This document shows, piece after piece, positions 45,276-54,028 of a stretch of DNA of 64,000 nt. Positions within the stretch are counted from its first letter, which is position 1. Every line of letters begins with the position of its first letter. The position numbers and the translations under genes were made by a program. A model generated the notes under the pieces. That model did no database searches. It was not told where the DNA came from and saw only the letters and a program-made list of their open reading frames with translations. Source of the DNA: Tatlockia sp. GTDB lineage: Bacteria > Pseudomonadota > Gammaproteobacteria > Legionellales > Legionellaceae. The stretch is from the NCBI GenBank assembly GCA_013697725.1, contig JACCWI010000027.1:19701-83700 (forward strand). Direction: 5' to 3'.

Positions 45276-46895
45276 ATGTCTACAAACTTATTGGATGTTT
45301 TAATTGTTGGAGCCGGACCAGTAGGATTATTTTGTGCTAATGAATTAAGCCGCCAAGGTTTAAATTGTCGTATCGTTGAGAAAAAATCGGCACTTAGTGA
45401 CCACTCTAAAGCCCTGGCCATTCATATTCGTAGCCTTGATCTGTTAAAAGATTGTGGTTTCCTTGATGATTTTGAAAGCCAAGGTCTCCCAATAGAGGGG
45501 ATGATCATTAAATCCAAGGGCAAACAATTAATTAATGCCAATTTAAGCGATCTTAATGAAAATCATCATCATCTTATTGCTCTCCCTCAAGATAAGACAG
45601 AGCGCATTTTCTATCAAGGATTGAAGGAAAAAGGTCTTGAGGTAACTTGGAACACTGAATTAATCAAAATTGAACAGTGCCCAACCAATGTTTTAGCGAC
45701 TCTGCAAAAATCAGATGGAAGCTCCGAACTTGTAAGAGCAAGTTGGCTTATTGCTTGCGATGGCGCTCATTCAACCCTAAGAAAGTTAGTTTATGCTGAT
45801 TTCAGGGGGTCCAATTATGGCCAAACTTGGTGGCTAGTTGACCTTCATATTGATTGGGATCAGCCTAAAGATAAAATGATTGCCTATCTCAGTGATGAAG
45901 GTCCTCTTGCCTGTTTTCCCATGGGATCCAAGCGCTATCGTCTAGTTATGACTGCGCCTCTTAAAACTGATTCTAAAACTCCAACCATGGAAGACATTGA
46001 GGAAATATTTAAACGTCGCTGCTCTGACCAAGCTAGCCTATCAAATCCAATTTGGCTTAGTAAATTTGGAATTGCAGAAAGACAAATTCAAAAATACCGC
46101 TATGAACGAATCTTCTTTGCTGGCGATGCGGCTCACATTCATAGTCCAATGGGTGGTCAAGGGTTGAACACTGGACTGCAAGATATTTATAATTTAGCTT
46201 GGAAGTTAGCTTTAGTGCATAAAAATCTTGCTAAGGAAGAATTATTAAATAGCTATCAACTTGAACGTTTTCCTATTGCTAAAAATGTTTTAAAAAAAAC
46301 CGGCATCACTACCAAAATGATCTTGCTTAAAAATCCTATTCTGGTGGCCTTACGTAATCGATTTTTAAAGCTTGTTTTTTCAATAAAAACCCTAAGAAAA
46401 TCCATCCTTCGAGATTTGGCCGAATTAGATATTAGTTATGCCGCTAGCCCAATTACTGCGGTTTTGGGAAAAATAACAGAATTTAATGTGGGGCTTTACC
46501 TCACCGATTTAGAGCTAACCGAGTTACCCAGTCAAGAGAAGAAATTGTTAGCGCAAATTATACAAGGCAGAGCACACCATCTTTTTCTTTTTGCTGGACC
46601 TAACAATAGCCAATTCGGTAATTTAGCTAAAATTGCTGAATCTGTTGCAATAGATTATCAGGGCCTTGTCCAAACTCATCTAATAGTAACTCAGCCAACC
46701 GCTAAAACTAACGAATCTTATTCGTTGTGGCTTGATATCAATCAGGATGTACATAAAAAATATAATATACAAGAGACCTTAGCCCTTATGATCCGCCCAG
46801 ATAAATACCTAGGCCTAAGTCAATCTCCCTTTAATGCGGATGAATTGTTGCAGCATTTAGAAAAAAGCTATATAAATAAATGCAAAAAAGCTTGA
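45276..46895 (+). CDS. FAD-dependent aromatic-hydroxylase-type monooxygenase
   Basis: 539 aa from the ATG at 45276 (AAGGATGATT upstream). A class A flavoprotein: the dinucleotide fold VLIVGAGPVGLFCANELSRQ, the DG motif LIACDGAHSTLRKLV, and the GD motif RIFFAGDAAHIHSPMGGQGL. The C-terminal thioredoxin-like extension (about 400-535) is as in phenol and polyketide hydroxylases. Close linkage to purE (23 bases) suggests read-through transcription rather than a purine role. Substrate unknown. Its stop overlaps a short hairpin. Confidence 0.82.
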   Translation: MSTNLLDVLIVGAGPVGLFCANELSRQGLNCRIVEKKSALSDHSKALAIHIRSLDLLKDCGFLDDFESQGLPIEGMIIKSKGKQLINANLSDLNENHHHLIALPQDKTERIFYQGLKEKGLEVTWNTELIKIEQCPTNVLATLQKSDGSSELVRASWLIACDGAHSTLRKLVYADFRGSNYGQTWWLVDLHIDWDQPKDKMIAYLSDEGPLACFPMGSKRYRLVMTAPLKTDSKTPTMEDIEEIFKRRCSDQASLSNPIWLSKFGIAERQIQKYRYERIFFAGDAAHIHSPMGGQGLNTGLQDIYNLAWKLALVHKNLAKEELLNSYQLERFPIAKNVLKKTGITTKMILLKNPILVALRNRFLKLVFSIKTLRKSILRDLAELDISYAASPITAVLGKITEFNVGLYLTDLELTELPSQEKKLLAQIIQGRAHHLFLFAGPNNSQFGNLAKIAESVAIDYQGLVQTHLIVTQPTAKTNESYSLWLDINQDVHKKYNIQETLALMIRPDKYLGLSQSPFNADELLQHLEKSYINKCKKA

Positions 46896-46909
46896 GCCTT
46901 CCAGCTCAA
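46892..46909. terminator. Hairpin at end of the purine/monooxygenase transcript
   Basis: TTGAGC and GCTCAA form a perfect 6-bp stem over CTTCCA, overlapping the monooxygenase stop codon. The A run lies before the stem on the plus strand, so a T tract follows it only on the minus strand. Weak as a plus-strand terminator. Confidence 0.3.
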
Positions 46910-46971
46910 ACTTAACGCTGTGGAAATTGCTTAAATTGCTATTGATAAATGGCTCAACAATTGGACAGATT

Positions 46972-47493
46972 ATGAAGCATTTAATTTTCTTTTATTTAGT
47001 TTTGTGTTCGCATTATTTACAGGCTGACACTATTGATAACTATATGAACATTGTTCAAAATATTCCACAAATGGAAATGAAAGCTGATCAGCAGTCTCAA
47101 GCTTGGGCGCGCTCAGCACGCCATGTTCTAATGATTACTGATGAAAGTATTGCCGAGACCCTTATCCAGGCAAATGAACTCGCAAAAAATCAAGGGGGAC
47201 AACCACTTTTTTGTTTACCTATCACCTCTCATCTTGATGCAACTACTCTAAATGACTTAATCCAGCAAACCTATAAAGGAATCTCTAGTCAGCAAAGCGA
47301 CAAAGATAAAATGACTGTGTCACAAGTGGCTTGGCTTGGCGTTATTAAAAAATTTCCCTGTGAACAGCAAGCCAATACCTTAGCCTCTTTAGGCCGCATG
47401 CAGCAACGCACAACAACTACATCAAGACCTGAGATACAGCAAAGTGCCCTAAATGTACCAATGCAGTCGGTATCTAATCTCTTAACTAAATAG
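46972..47493 (+). CDS. Small secreted protein, Rap1a/Tai-like
   Basis: 173 aa from the ATG at 46972, giving a clean signal peptide (MKHLIFFYLVLCSHYLQA). In the mature part, GGQPLFCLPITSHLDATTLN and VSQVAWLGVIKKFPCEQQ place two cysteines in the contexts typical of Rap1a/Tai-type periplasmic proteins (xFCLP ... FPC), which in some bacteria are immunity proteins of type VI toxins. No toxin is next to it. The C-terminus is Thr/Gln-rich and disordered. The family call is tentative. Confidence 0.5.
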   Translation: MKHLIFFYLVLCSHYLQADTIDNYMNIVQNIPQMEMKADQQSQAWARSARHVLMITDESIAETLIQANELAKNQGGQPLFCLPITSHLDATTLNDLIQQTYKGISSQQSDKDKMTVSQVAWLGVIKKFPCEQQANTLASLGRMQQRTTTTSRPEIQQSALNVPMQSVSNLLTK

Positions 47494-47726
47494 TGGCACT
47501 CTAGAAGCTAAAAAATGACGCACTGTTAAATTTTAAATCAAGAGTCTTAAAGAAAAAAATGAATTCAGAGTGCGATCGATCCGAATCAGCCTTGTTTTTT
47601 ATTGATTTCAAGCTATTATCGATTAATGATACTTTTTAAAAACGTTTACAAATCACAAATTAGTCAAAGAAATTATTGGTCATTGAGTAAAGAATTGATT
47701 CACCCAAACTCTGATAATGAAGGAAT

Positions 47727-50120
47727 ATGACTTCTCTAAAAAAAACCATTCTAAATAATTTAATTGTGTTGTTATTGTATATTTCCAGTGGATTCTTAGG
47801 CCTGTTATTGGCGGTGCCTCCAGGTTATGCGACAGCAATTTGGGCTCCTTCAGGAATCGCTTTAGGAGCGATTCTTGTATGGGGCTTAGAATCTTTACCT
47901 GGAATATTTCTAGCGTCTTTTCTTCTTAATTTCTATGTCACCTTAATCAACGAGGGTAATTTACTTAATTTATTAAATTTAGCGACTGGCTTGATTATTG
48001 GTTGTGGGGCTGTGCTTCAAGCGCTATTGGGATGGTGGCTTGTTAAACGTTTTATACGCATTAATAATTCACTTCATCTACCTAAAGAAATTCTTTATTT
48101 CGCACTGCTTACCGGCCCAATTTCTTGTATTGTCGCAGCTACCATTGGCAACTTAGGTTTATGTTTACTAAGGATAATCTCCGTTGATAATTTTGCCCGT
48201 AGCTGGCTGACCTGGTGGATAGGCGATAGTATTGGGGTGTTAATTATTACACCAGTCTTCCTAATTTTATTTGCAAAGCCAAGGAAATTATGGCGTTCGC
48301 GTCTAATTCCAATTTTAATGCCCTTGTGTTTGACCTTTATCATTGTCATCGTTGCACATATTTTTTACAGGCAATCTGAATTGAATCGTGTGCAAACTAA
48401 GTTTGAGGAGCTCACGCAATCCAAGCTTAATTTATTAACGAGTGAACTTCGATTTGTGAATGAAAATGCACAAACCTTAGCGCTTTTACTTAGTGCAATC
48501 CCTTCTATAAACAAGGAAGCGTTTCAGCTTCAGGCCAACTCTTTGTTAAAAAAAAATCCCAATGTCCAAGCTATCTATTGGGTACCTAAAATAGACAATG
48601 CAAAGGAGTTTGAAAAAAAATTCCAACTTAAAATCTGGGGTGAAAACTGGCTCTCATTGGCCAATAAGACGCTGGCCTATCCTATTCTTTATACGGCCAC
48701 CCAAGGTAAAAATATTTATTTTAATGGCTATAATTTTTTATCAAATGTAAAATTTGCAGAGAGTTTTAAGTCTCCTAATAACAATATTATTCCATTAAAG
48801 AATAAAGAGAAATTAGATACTCTTTTGATTACCTCCCCTGTTTACCGCCAAACTCAAATGGCAGGCTTTGTTGTTTTGCAGGTTAATTTTAATCAATTAA
48901 TCAATCAAATTTTCGAACAGTTCTTATACTACTCTACAGTTTCGGTTAAAATAAAATCTCCAGGTACAGCGCTCACACCATTATTTAAACTTCATAATAA
49001 GCAATTCCAAACGAACGAAACTGCCCAATATCAAGTTGACTACCCAATTCTTTTTAATAATTCAACTTGGGGTTTCAAAGCAACCTTAGCTCCCTATTTT
49101 ATTAATAATGAGTATTCATGGCAGGTTTGGTCAGCATTAGCGGCTACTTTATTTTTTTGCGTCTTGATGAACATTATTTTATTCATTCTCTATGGCCAAC
49201 GATTTTTAATTCAATTCTTAGTCGAAGCCAAAACAATTCAGCTAAATACTGAAAAGGCAAAAAATTTATTGCTCTTGAATGCAGCCTCTGAGGGTATTTT
49301 TTGGATAAATAATGATTATAAAATAACTTTTATAAACCCTGCTGCTGAAAAATTACTCGGCTATTCTTCTAATGAGTTAAAGGACGCACCCATAACTAAA
49401 GTATTAGTCGACAAATCTTCAATTCATGAAGCCATTCGAGAAAAAACAATAATCAAAATAAAAGAAGTGGTTTTCCTTACCAAAGATCAAAGCTATCTTC
49501 CAGTAGAGTACACTTGCATCCCTATTTTAATTAATCGAAAAGTTAAGGGAGCTGCCATCATTTTTAGTGACATTAGTGAGCGGCTTGAAAATGAAAAACA
49601 CTTGATGAGATTAGCACATTATGATCCCCTGACTAAATTACCAAATCGGCTCAGTTTTTTTGATTATTTGGAACATTCCCTGGCAAGAGCTCACCGTAAT
49701 AAAACACAACTTGGTGTGTGCTTTATCGATGTAGATAATTTTAAAGTTATTAACGATAAATTAGGACACGTCTATGGCGATAAATTATTAAAAATTTTAC
49801 CAGATATAATTATACCCCATCTGCGTGAAGCGGATTATTTAGCGCGAATCGGTGGGGATGAGTTTGGCTTGATCCTTGAAGAAATCCAGGATCGAGAGGA
49901 TTTGGTTAAAATTTTCCAACGTATTTTGTCTACCTTCCATAATTTAATCAAAATAGATGACAAGTACATTAAAACTTCCATTAGCATCGGGGTTGCCTTC
50001 TATCCAGAAAATGGCACCGATATCCCAACACTGTTTAAAAATGCAGATATCGCCATGTACCAAGGCAAATCCAAAGGAAAATTCACTTTTTCGTTTTATG
50101 AAGATATCGATCCTACTTAA
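47727..50120 (+). CDS. MASE1-periplasmic sensor-PAS-GGDEF diguanylate cyclase
   Basis: 797 aa with AAGGAAT before the ATG. Residues 1-215 hold about eight membrane segments of a MASE1 domain (SGFLGLLLAVPPGYATAIWA followed by PSGIALGAILVWG). About 220-475 is a periplasmic CHASE-like domain, then a membrane span (WSALAATLFFCVLMNIILFI), PAS at about 510-630 (ASEGIFWINNDYKITFINPA), and GGDEF from DPLTKLPNRLSFFDYL with an intact LARIGGDEF. The inhibitory site READ lies five residues before GGDEF. It should make cyclic di-GMP in response to an external or membrane signal. Confidence 0.92.
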   Translation: MTSLKKTILNNLIVLLLYISSGFLGLLLAVPPGYATAIWAPSGIALGAILVWGLESLPGIFLASFLLNFYVTLINEGNLLNLLNLATGLIIGCGAVLQALLGWWLVKRFIRINNSLHLPKEILYFALLTGPISCIVAATIGNLGLCLLRIISVDNFARSWLTWWIGDSIGVLIITPVFLILFAKPRKLWRSRLIPILMPLCLTFIIVIVAHIFYRQSELNRVQTKFEELTQSKLNLLTSELRFVNENAQTLALLLSAIPSINKEAFQLQANSLLKKNPNVQAIYWVPKIDNAKEFEKKFQLKIWGENWLSLANKTLAYPILYTATQGKNIYFNGYNFLSNVKFAESFKSPNNNIIPLKNKEKLDTLLITSPVYRQTQMAGFVVLQVNFNQLINQIFEQFLYYSTVSVKIKSPGTALTPLFKLHNKQFQTNETAQYQVDYPILFNNSTWGFKATLAPYFINNEYSWQVWSALAATLFFCVLMNIILFILYGQRFLIQFLVEAKTIQLNTEKAKNLLLLNAASEGIFWINNDYKITFINPAAEKLLGYSSNELKDAPITKVLVDKSSIHEAIREKTIIKIKEVVFLTKDQSYLPVEYTCIPILINRKVKGAAIIFSDISERLENEKHLMRLAHYDPLTKLPNRLSFFDYLEHSLARAHRNKTQLGVCFIDVDNFKVINDKLGHVYGDKLLKILPDIIIPHLREADYLARIGGDEFGLILEEIQDREDLVKIFQRILSTFHNLIKIDDKYIKTSISIGVAFYPENGTDIPTLFKNADIAMYQGKSKGKFTFSFYEDIDPT

Positions 50121-50298
50121 GGTCTAGCTAAATAACTTTATAAAAAAGGGAACTGAACGTAGGGGGTACAATTAAATTGTTATTTTCTATGAAACCTTGT
50201 TAATTATATAGTTATTAAATTTATGTGCATAAAATACTAATGGATTAGTCTTTAAAACTCGTTAAATTGCTATCCTTAAACACGCTTTAAATTTTTTA

Positions 50299-50808
50299 CT
50301 AAGTTTGATGGATAATGTGAGTTACCACACCGCATAATGAGAAATTCATCTCTGGCGTTACCTGTATTGGTGAAAATAGTGGGTTTGCAGGTAATAATTG
50401 TATCGAATCAAATTTAATCGATATAAATTTAACTGTCATTTCTCCATTAATTGCGGCTATCACAATTTTTCCATCTGTCGCCTGCCCTGAGCTGTCTACA
50501 ATGAGCATGTCACCCGAGCGAATCCCCGCATTTATCATCGAATCGCCTTTAGCTCTCACTAAAAAAGTTTTTTCAGGATGTTTAACTAAGTATTGTTGCA
50601 GATTGATATGATCTTCAATGTCATTTTCCACGGAAGTGGGATGACCAGCAGCTACTTGCCCCGTATAAAAAGGAAGTGTGTGCTGGTAATTTAGGTTTTT
50701 AACCTGATGTACCGTATCAATCTTAGAGAGAGGGATGCGAACTAATTTGGTCTCTTCCCGTTTAGCCCGCCCGGATCCCTCTCTTTTTCCCCCATGTGTT
50801 GTCATCAT
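50299..50808 (-). CDS. umuD: UmuD-like S24 self-cleaving peptidase
   Basis: 169 aa (first or second ATG, 50808 or 50805). The S24 fold is clear: cleavage-site-like QVAAGHPTSVEND (Ala-Gly near residue 51), catalytic Ser in FLVRAKGDSMINAGI, Lys in GEMTVKFI. The basic N-terminus GGKREGSGRAKREETKLVRI then PLSKIDTVHQVKN is not the E. coli UmuD N-terminus. It recalls GGxRxGAGR-type leaders and could bind DNA. No umuC is adjacent. The promoter shares -35, -10 and an operator palindrome with the truncated paralogue at 51465. Confidence 0.85.
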   Translation of the reverse strand: MMTTHGGKREGSGRAKREETKLVRIPLSKIDTVHQVKNLNYQHTLPFYTGQVAAGHPTSVENDIEDHINLQQYLVKHPEKTFLVRAKGDSMINAGIRSGDMLIVDSSGQATDGKIVIAAINGEMTVKFISIKFDSIQLLPANPLFSPIQVTPEMNFSLCGVVTHIIHQT

Positions 50809-50812
50809 TCAC

Positions 50813-50864
50813 CATGAAATAGGTTAACTTTTTTCAAGATACCTTTTTAACTGTGCTTTGTAAA
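50813..50864 (-). promoter_or_regulatory. umuD promoter with 26-bp operator-like palindrome
   Basis: On the minus strand: -35 TTTACA (50864-50859), 17 bases, -10 TATCTT (50841-50836). An imperfect 26-bp palindrome centred on GTTAAC (50838-50813; arms CTTGAAAAAAG and CTATTTCATG) begins inside the -10 and covers the start site, a repressor position. The same three elements recur at 51791-51842. Confidence 0.7.
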
Positions 50865-50916
50865 GCTGAACTTTAAAATATCTAAAGGTCTGCTTAGGCA
50901 GCAACAATTAACCAGA

Positions 50917-51432
50917 TTAATGTTCTTGAATTATATTCATTCTAGAAGAACCAGGTTCATTAAAAGATTGGGTTAATGGTTTATTAAATAAGGTATCCAT
51001 GACCTGACAGAGCGTTTGAAATGAAAAAGAACGGCTACTTAATAAACGCATTATTTTAGTCTGTAACTCGGGCAAACCAATTTCTTTTGAAACTAGTCGT
51101 TCCCTTTGTGCCTCTCGCAAAGCACGTTGATATTCACTACCTACAAAGGCAAGTGCTGATCGAACGGTAGCTTCATCCATTTTGGATACTTTTAATTGAT
51201 GAATAATTGCAGTATCTCCTTTATGACTATAACGCTCTGCGATTTGTCGTGCGATACGTGCATCATTAATTAAATCTAATTGATGCAGCCTTAAGATAGT
51301 ATCATTAACTCGACAAAGAAAATTAGGTTCATCTGCAAACTCGTTTTCTAATCGTGTGCGCAAGGCACGTTCACTACAGCTCCCTTGCGATAAATAATTC
51401 ATCGCTTGGTCCATCATCTGTTTACTGCTCAT
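50917..51432 (-). CDS. recX: RecX regulatory protein
   Basis: 171 aa, built of three-helix RecX repeats: QAMNYLSQGSCSERALRTRL, LHQLDLINDARIARQIAERY, and MRLLSSRSFSFQTLCQVMDT. RecX binds and modulates RecA filaments. It usually sits beside recA, but here it lies between umuD and a truncated UmuD paralogue, 32 bases after the latter, and is probably transcribed from the paralogue's promoter. That ties RecX output to the same operator as umuD. Confidence 0.9.
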   Translation of the reverse strand: MSSKQMMDQAMNYLSQGSCSERALRTRLENEFADEPNFLCRVNDTILRLHQLDLINDARIARQIAERYSHKGDTAIIHQLKVSKMDEATVRSALAFVGSEYQRALREAQRERLVSKEIGLPELQTKIMRLLSSRSFSFQTLCQVMDTLFNKPLTQSFNEPGSSRMNIIQEH

Positions 51433-51464
51433 AAGCCCATCCTTTTACTACAAATGTGTTTTTG

Positions 51465-51782
51465 TTATCTAGCTGTTCGATCTAAAATAATAATCTCTTT
51501 TGTCTTTTCCTTAAGTGAGAGTGCCTTCATTTGCTTAACCTCTCGCCATTGATTTAAATAATAATGCATTTTATTCTCCTTAATTTTCGGGCTAAATGAC
51601 TCATGTACATGATTAGCCCTTTGATCAGCGGCAGGCACTTGTCCAGTCTTAGAAGCACGTGTATGCTGAGCACTTATATTTTTAATTTGTTTTACCGTAT
51701 TAACTTTTGAGAGTGGGATATGAACCAATATTATCTCTTCCAGTTTAACCCAGCTCTCGTTTCTGCTACTTAGTATTGTCAT
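51465..51782 (-). pseudogene. Truncated UmuD paralogue without catalytic domain
   Basis: 105 aa from the ATG at 51782. The N-terminal part matches umuD: ILVHIPLSKVNTVKQIKN against LVRIPLSKIDTVHQVKN, then SAQHTRASKTGQVPAADQRA against YQHTLPFYTGQVAAGHP. After that the S24 domain with GDSM and the lysine is absent, replaced by unrelated basic sequence ending EKTKEIIILDRTAR. It is either a decayed duplicate or a small DNA-binding remnant that kept its promoter. It leads into recX. Confidence 0.7.
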
Positions 51783-51790
51783 ATGCGCCT

Positions 51791-51842
51791 CTTGAAATAA
51801 GTTAACTTTTTTCAAGATACCTGTTTATTCGAATCTTGTAAA
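51791..51842 (-). promoter_or_regulatory. Promoter/operator of the truncated UmuD paralogue and recX
   Basis: On the minus strand: -35 TTTACA (51842-51837), 17 bases, -10 TATCTT (51819-51814). A 26-bp palindrome (51816-51791) has arms CTTGAAA-A-AAG and CTT-A-TTTCAAG around GTTAAC, 24 of 26 positions symmetric. Relative to the umuD promoter the spacer differs at many positions while these elements are kept, which argues for selection. Confidence 0.72.
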
Positions 51843-52027
51843 GCTAAATTTTTATAAATTTTTTATTCGTTAAACTCCGTTTTTTAGTTGATAATGTAGC
51901 TTCCAACAATTTATCGAATTAATAGTTTTTTAAAGAAAATTACTTTACCGACAAGTGTTGTACATAAAAAATTTAAGCAGCTAGACCTAAGAAAGTATGA
52001 TGTGGCAAGCATTTTTCAGAAAATATA

Positions 52028-52056
52028 TTGATCAAATTAAACAAATTAAGTACAAT
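52028..52056 (+). promoter_or_regulatory. Sigma-70-type promoter of the 598-aa gene
   Basis: TTGATC (52028-52033), 17 bases, TACAAT (52051-52056), with the ATG at 52089. Both hexamers are near consensus and spacing is ideal. No CCGTA palindrome is present. Confidence 0.55.
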
Positions 52057-52088
52057 ACATCCTACTAAAAGCCATATTGAGATGTTAT

Positions 52089-53885
52089 ATGTCCAGAGAA
52101 AAATACGATCCGTTTATTCATGGCACCACCGCCAAAACAGTTTCCTTAATGGCTCAGACAGACTTTCAATTAATGCCAATACTTTGGATGATAGACGAAT
52201 ACTACAGAGCACCTTTTGTTGGTGAGTTAACTAATCGTGGTTATAGTATTTTGGGTAATACGAAAGCTGAAGAAGAACTAGTTGGCGCAATTTCATTTGG
52301 AAATGCATATTCTGGTGCTTATAGATTATCAGCCGTAACTCATGGATATACTAAATTCACCTCACCAAATAAAACTGAGGTTATAGAAGACCTTAACTTT
52401 GAGCTAAAGGCATCCTTATCAGAAGGATTCTCTAATATAAATTTATTGTTAATTTATCTGACGCGTGCAAGAATTTTGCACGATAATCTAAATGAAGTTA
52501 TAAGCCCTGAAGAACTTGACCAGTTTAATCAGCAATTAGACGCTATAGTCCAGTTTTATTATTTAGTTCAGCTTTTAGGAACCTATATTTATCCTAACTT
52601 TTCAAAAGTTGCTCAAATACCAAAAGATGATTTATACCTTTTCTCTTCTAATCTAGCTAGAGCCTTAACGCTTGAGAGAATTGTTAAACGAATTATAGAC
52701 TCCAAAATTAATGTCCAAGAAATATTGTTGAATCCAACCGAGGATAATCTAAAAAAAGCCCTAAAGCTTCTTGAGTTGCCAAAAGAAATGTCAGAGGAAA
52801 GCAAGCTCTCCGCCACACAATTTTTTTGTTTGGAAAATTCAAGCAAGGAATTTGACGGCTATGAAGAAGCTCATTTTGGCTTTTTCTCCAAAAATAAAAC
52901 AGGTTATGATATTGGGTATTTATTAGATAAATTTTTAACTAATCGATTTTTTGGGTCAATCTATTTTCAAGGTTTATCGCAAGATAGCAAGAAACACCTT
53001 GTAGCACTTGAAGATCGTATCCGTATCTTTAGAAAAATTATCGCTGCACCACAAGCACGTTTTATAGTCAACGATAAAAGCCAATGCTTAAGCGAAACAA
53101 ACTATCCCATCATTTTAGTATCAGAATCTGACAAAATTAAGCACCATAATGATAGTGAATATCGTAGCAAAACGCCTTTGAAATTAGGAGAAGATATTCG
53201 TTTGATAGCAACGGATACTAAAAATCATCAAAAGCAGCTCAAGCAGTATTTTTGGTCTCATAAAGTTGCCCCGGTACAAGTAATCTTATTAAATGAATTA
53301 AAGAAAGGCCAAGCTAGTAAAGCTGCTCTGCCTCTATCGATTGATTCGACAGCACTACGAGAAATGCTCACTAAAACTATGCATAAAGAGTATAATGAAC
53401 TTTTTTATAAGTTTTATACCTTAATCGATGAGCTTAACGAAAAAAGGAATAAATACCAGGGAAGTAAAAACGATGCCTACCATGCTCATAATACCTTATT
53501 AACTATAATTGAAACGGAAATGAATAAGACTTTCTTAACGAACTCTGCCATTACCATCAACAATCTAAATGAATTTTGCTCCAATTGCGCCAGAGCCTTA
53601 CAGGACAAAAAGTCTATTTTTGAAAAACACCGGGGCATTATGGGAGCTATGGATACTATTTTAACCATTTTAGCCAGTATGATTGTATTTTATCCAATTG
53701 TTTATGGTTATCAAAAGTACAATGGCATTTCTTATACTTTTTTTAATACGGATTCAGGAAAAATAGCCCAAAGAACCTATGATACTCTCGAAAAAATAGC
53801 TGAATTAGAAACAACCGAGGATTCTTCTGAAATAGTTTTAAGTGAGGCGGAGGATTATCAAGAAAAGACCTCAAGGTATATTTAG
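52089..53885 (+). CDS. Hypothetical protein with N-terminal HGTT motif and C-terminal membrane span, effector-like
   Basis: 598 aa from the ATG at 52089; the frame can open earlier only at TTG. The N-terminus YDPFIHGTTAKTVSLMAQTD then FQLMPILWMIDEYYRAPFVG is the best-defined part. A His-Gly-Thr in this setting recalls the first active-site block of PARP/ART-type ADP-ribosyltransferases, but I cannot identify the rest of the triad. The middle is helical. One hydrophobic segment (TILTILASMIVFYPIVYGY) lies near residue 530, followed by an acidic tail (ETTEDSSEIVLSEAEDYQEK), E-block-like. Probably an exported, membrane-targeted protein. Confidence 0.55.
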   Translation: MSREKYDPFIHGTTAKTVSLMAQTDFQLMPILWMIDEYYRAPFVGELTNRGYSILGNTKAEEELVGAISFGNAYSGAYRLSAVTHGYTKFTSPNKTEVIEDLNFELKASLSEGFSNINLLLIYLTRARILHDNLNEVISPEELDQFNQQLDAIVQFYYLVQLLGTYIYPNFSKVAQIPKDDLYLFSSNLARALTLERIVKRIIDSKINVQEILLNPTEDNLKKALKLLELPKEMSEESKLSATQFFCLENSSKEFDGYEEAHFGFFSKNKTGYDIGYLLDKFLTNRFFGSIYFQGLSQDSKKHLVALEDRIRIFRKIIAAPQARFIVNDKSQCLSETNYPIILVSESDKIKHHNDSEYRSKTPLKLGEDIRLIATDTKNHQKQLKQYFWSHKVAPVQVILLNELKKGQASKAALPLSIDSTALREMLTKTMHKEYNELFYKFYTLIDELNEKRNKYQGSKNDAYHAHNTLLTIIETEMNKTFLTNSAITINNLNEFCSNCARALQDKKSIFEKHRGIMGAMDTILTILASMIVFYPIVYGYQKYNGISYTFFNTDSGKIAQRTYDTLEKIAELETTEDSSEIVLSEAEDYQEKTSRYI

Positions 53886-53971
53886 ACTCTACCCAATTCA
53901 GTAACTATTTCAAAATGTCGGTTATTTTCCAATTGACAACGATAAAAAACCGTCTCTTGAAAGGCTTTTTA

Positions 53972-54000
53972 TTGCCCACCTCGAGCAGTAGATGTATAAT
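53972..54000 (+). promoter_or_regulatory. Sigma-70-type promoter of the 573-aa gene
   Basis: TTGCCC (53972-53977), 17 bases, a perfect TATAAT (53995-54000), with the ATG at 54029. Good core promoter in the short gap after the 598-aa gene, so the two are transcribed separately. Confidence 0.55.
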
Positions 54001-54028
54001 GTGCGTTCTTTAAAAACTGAGAGATTTG

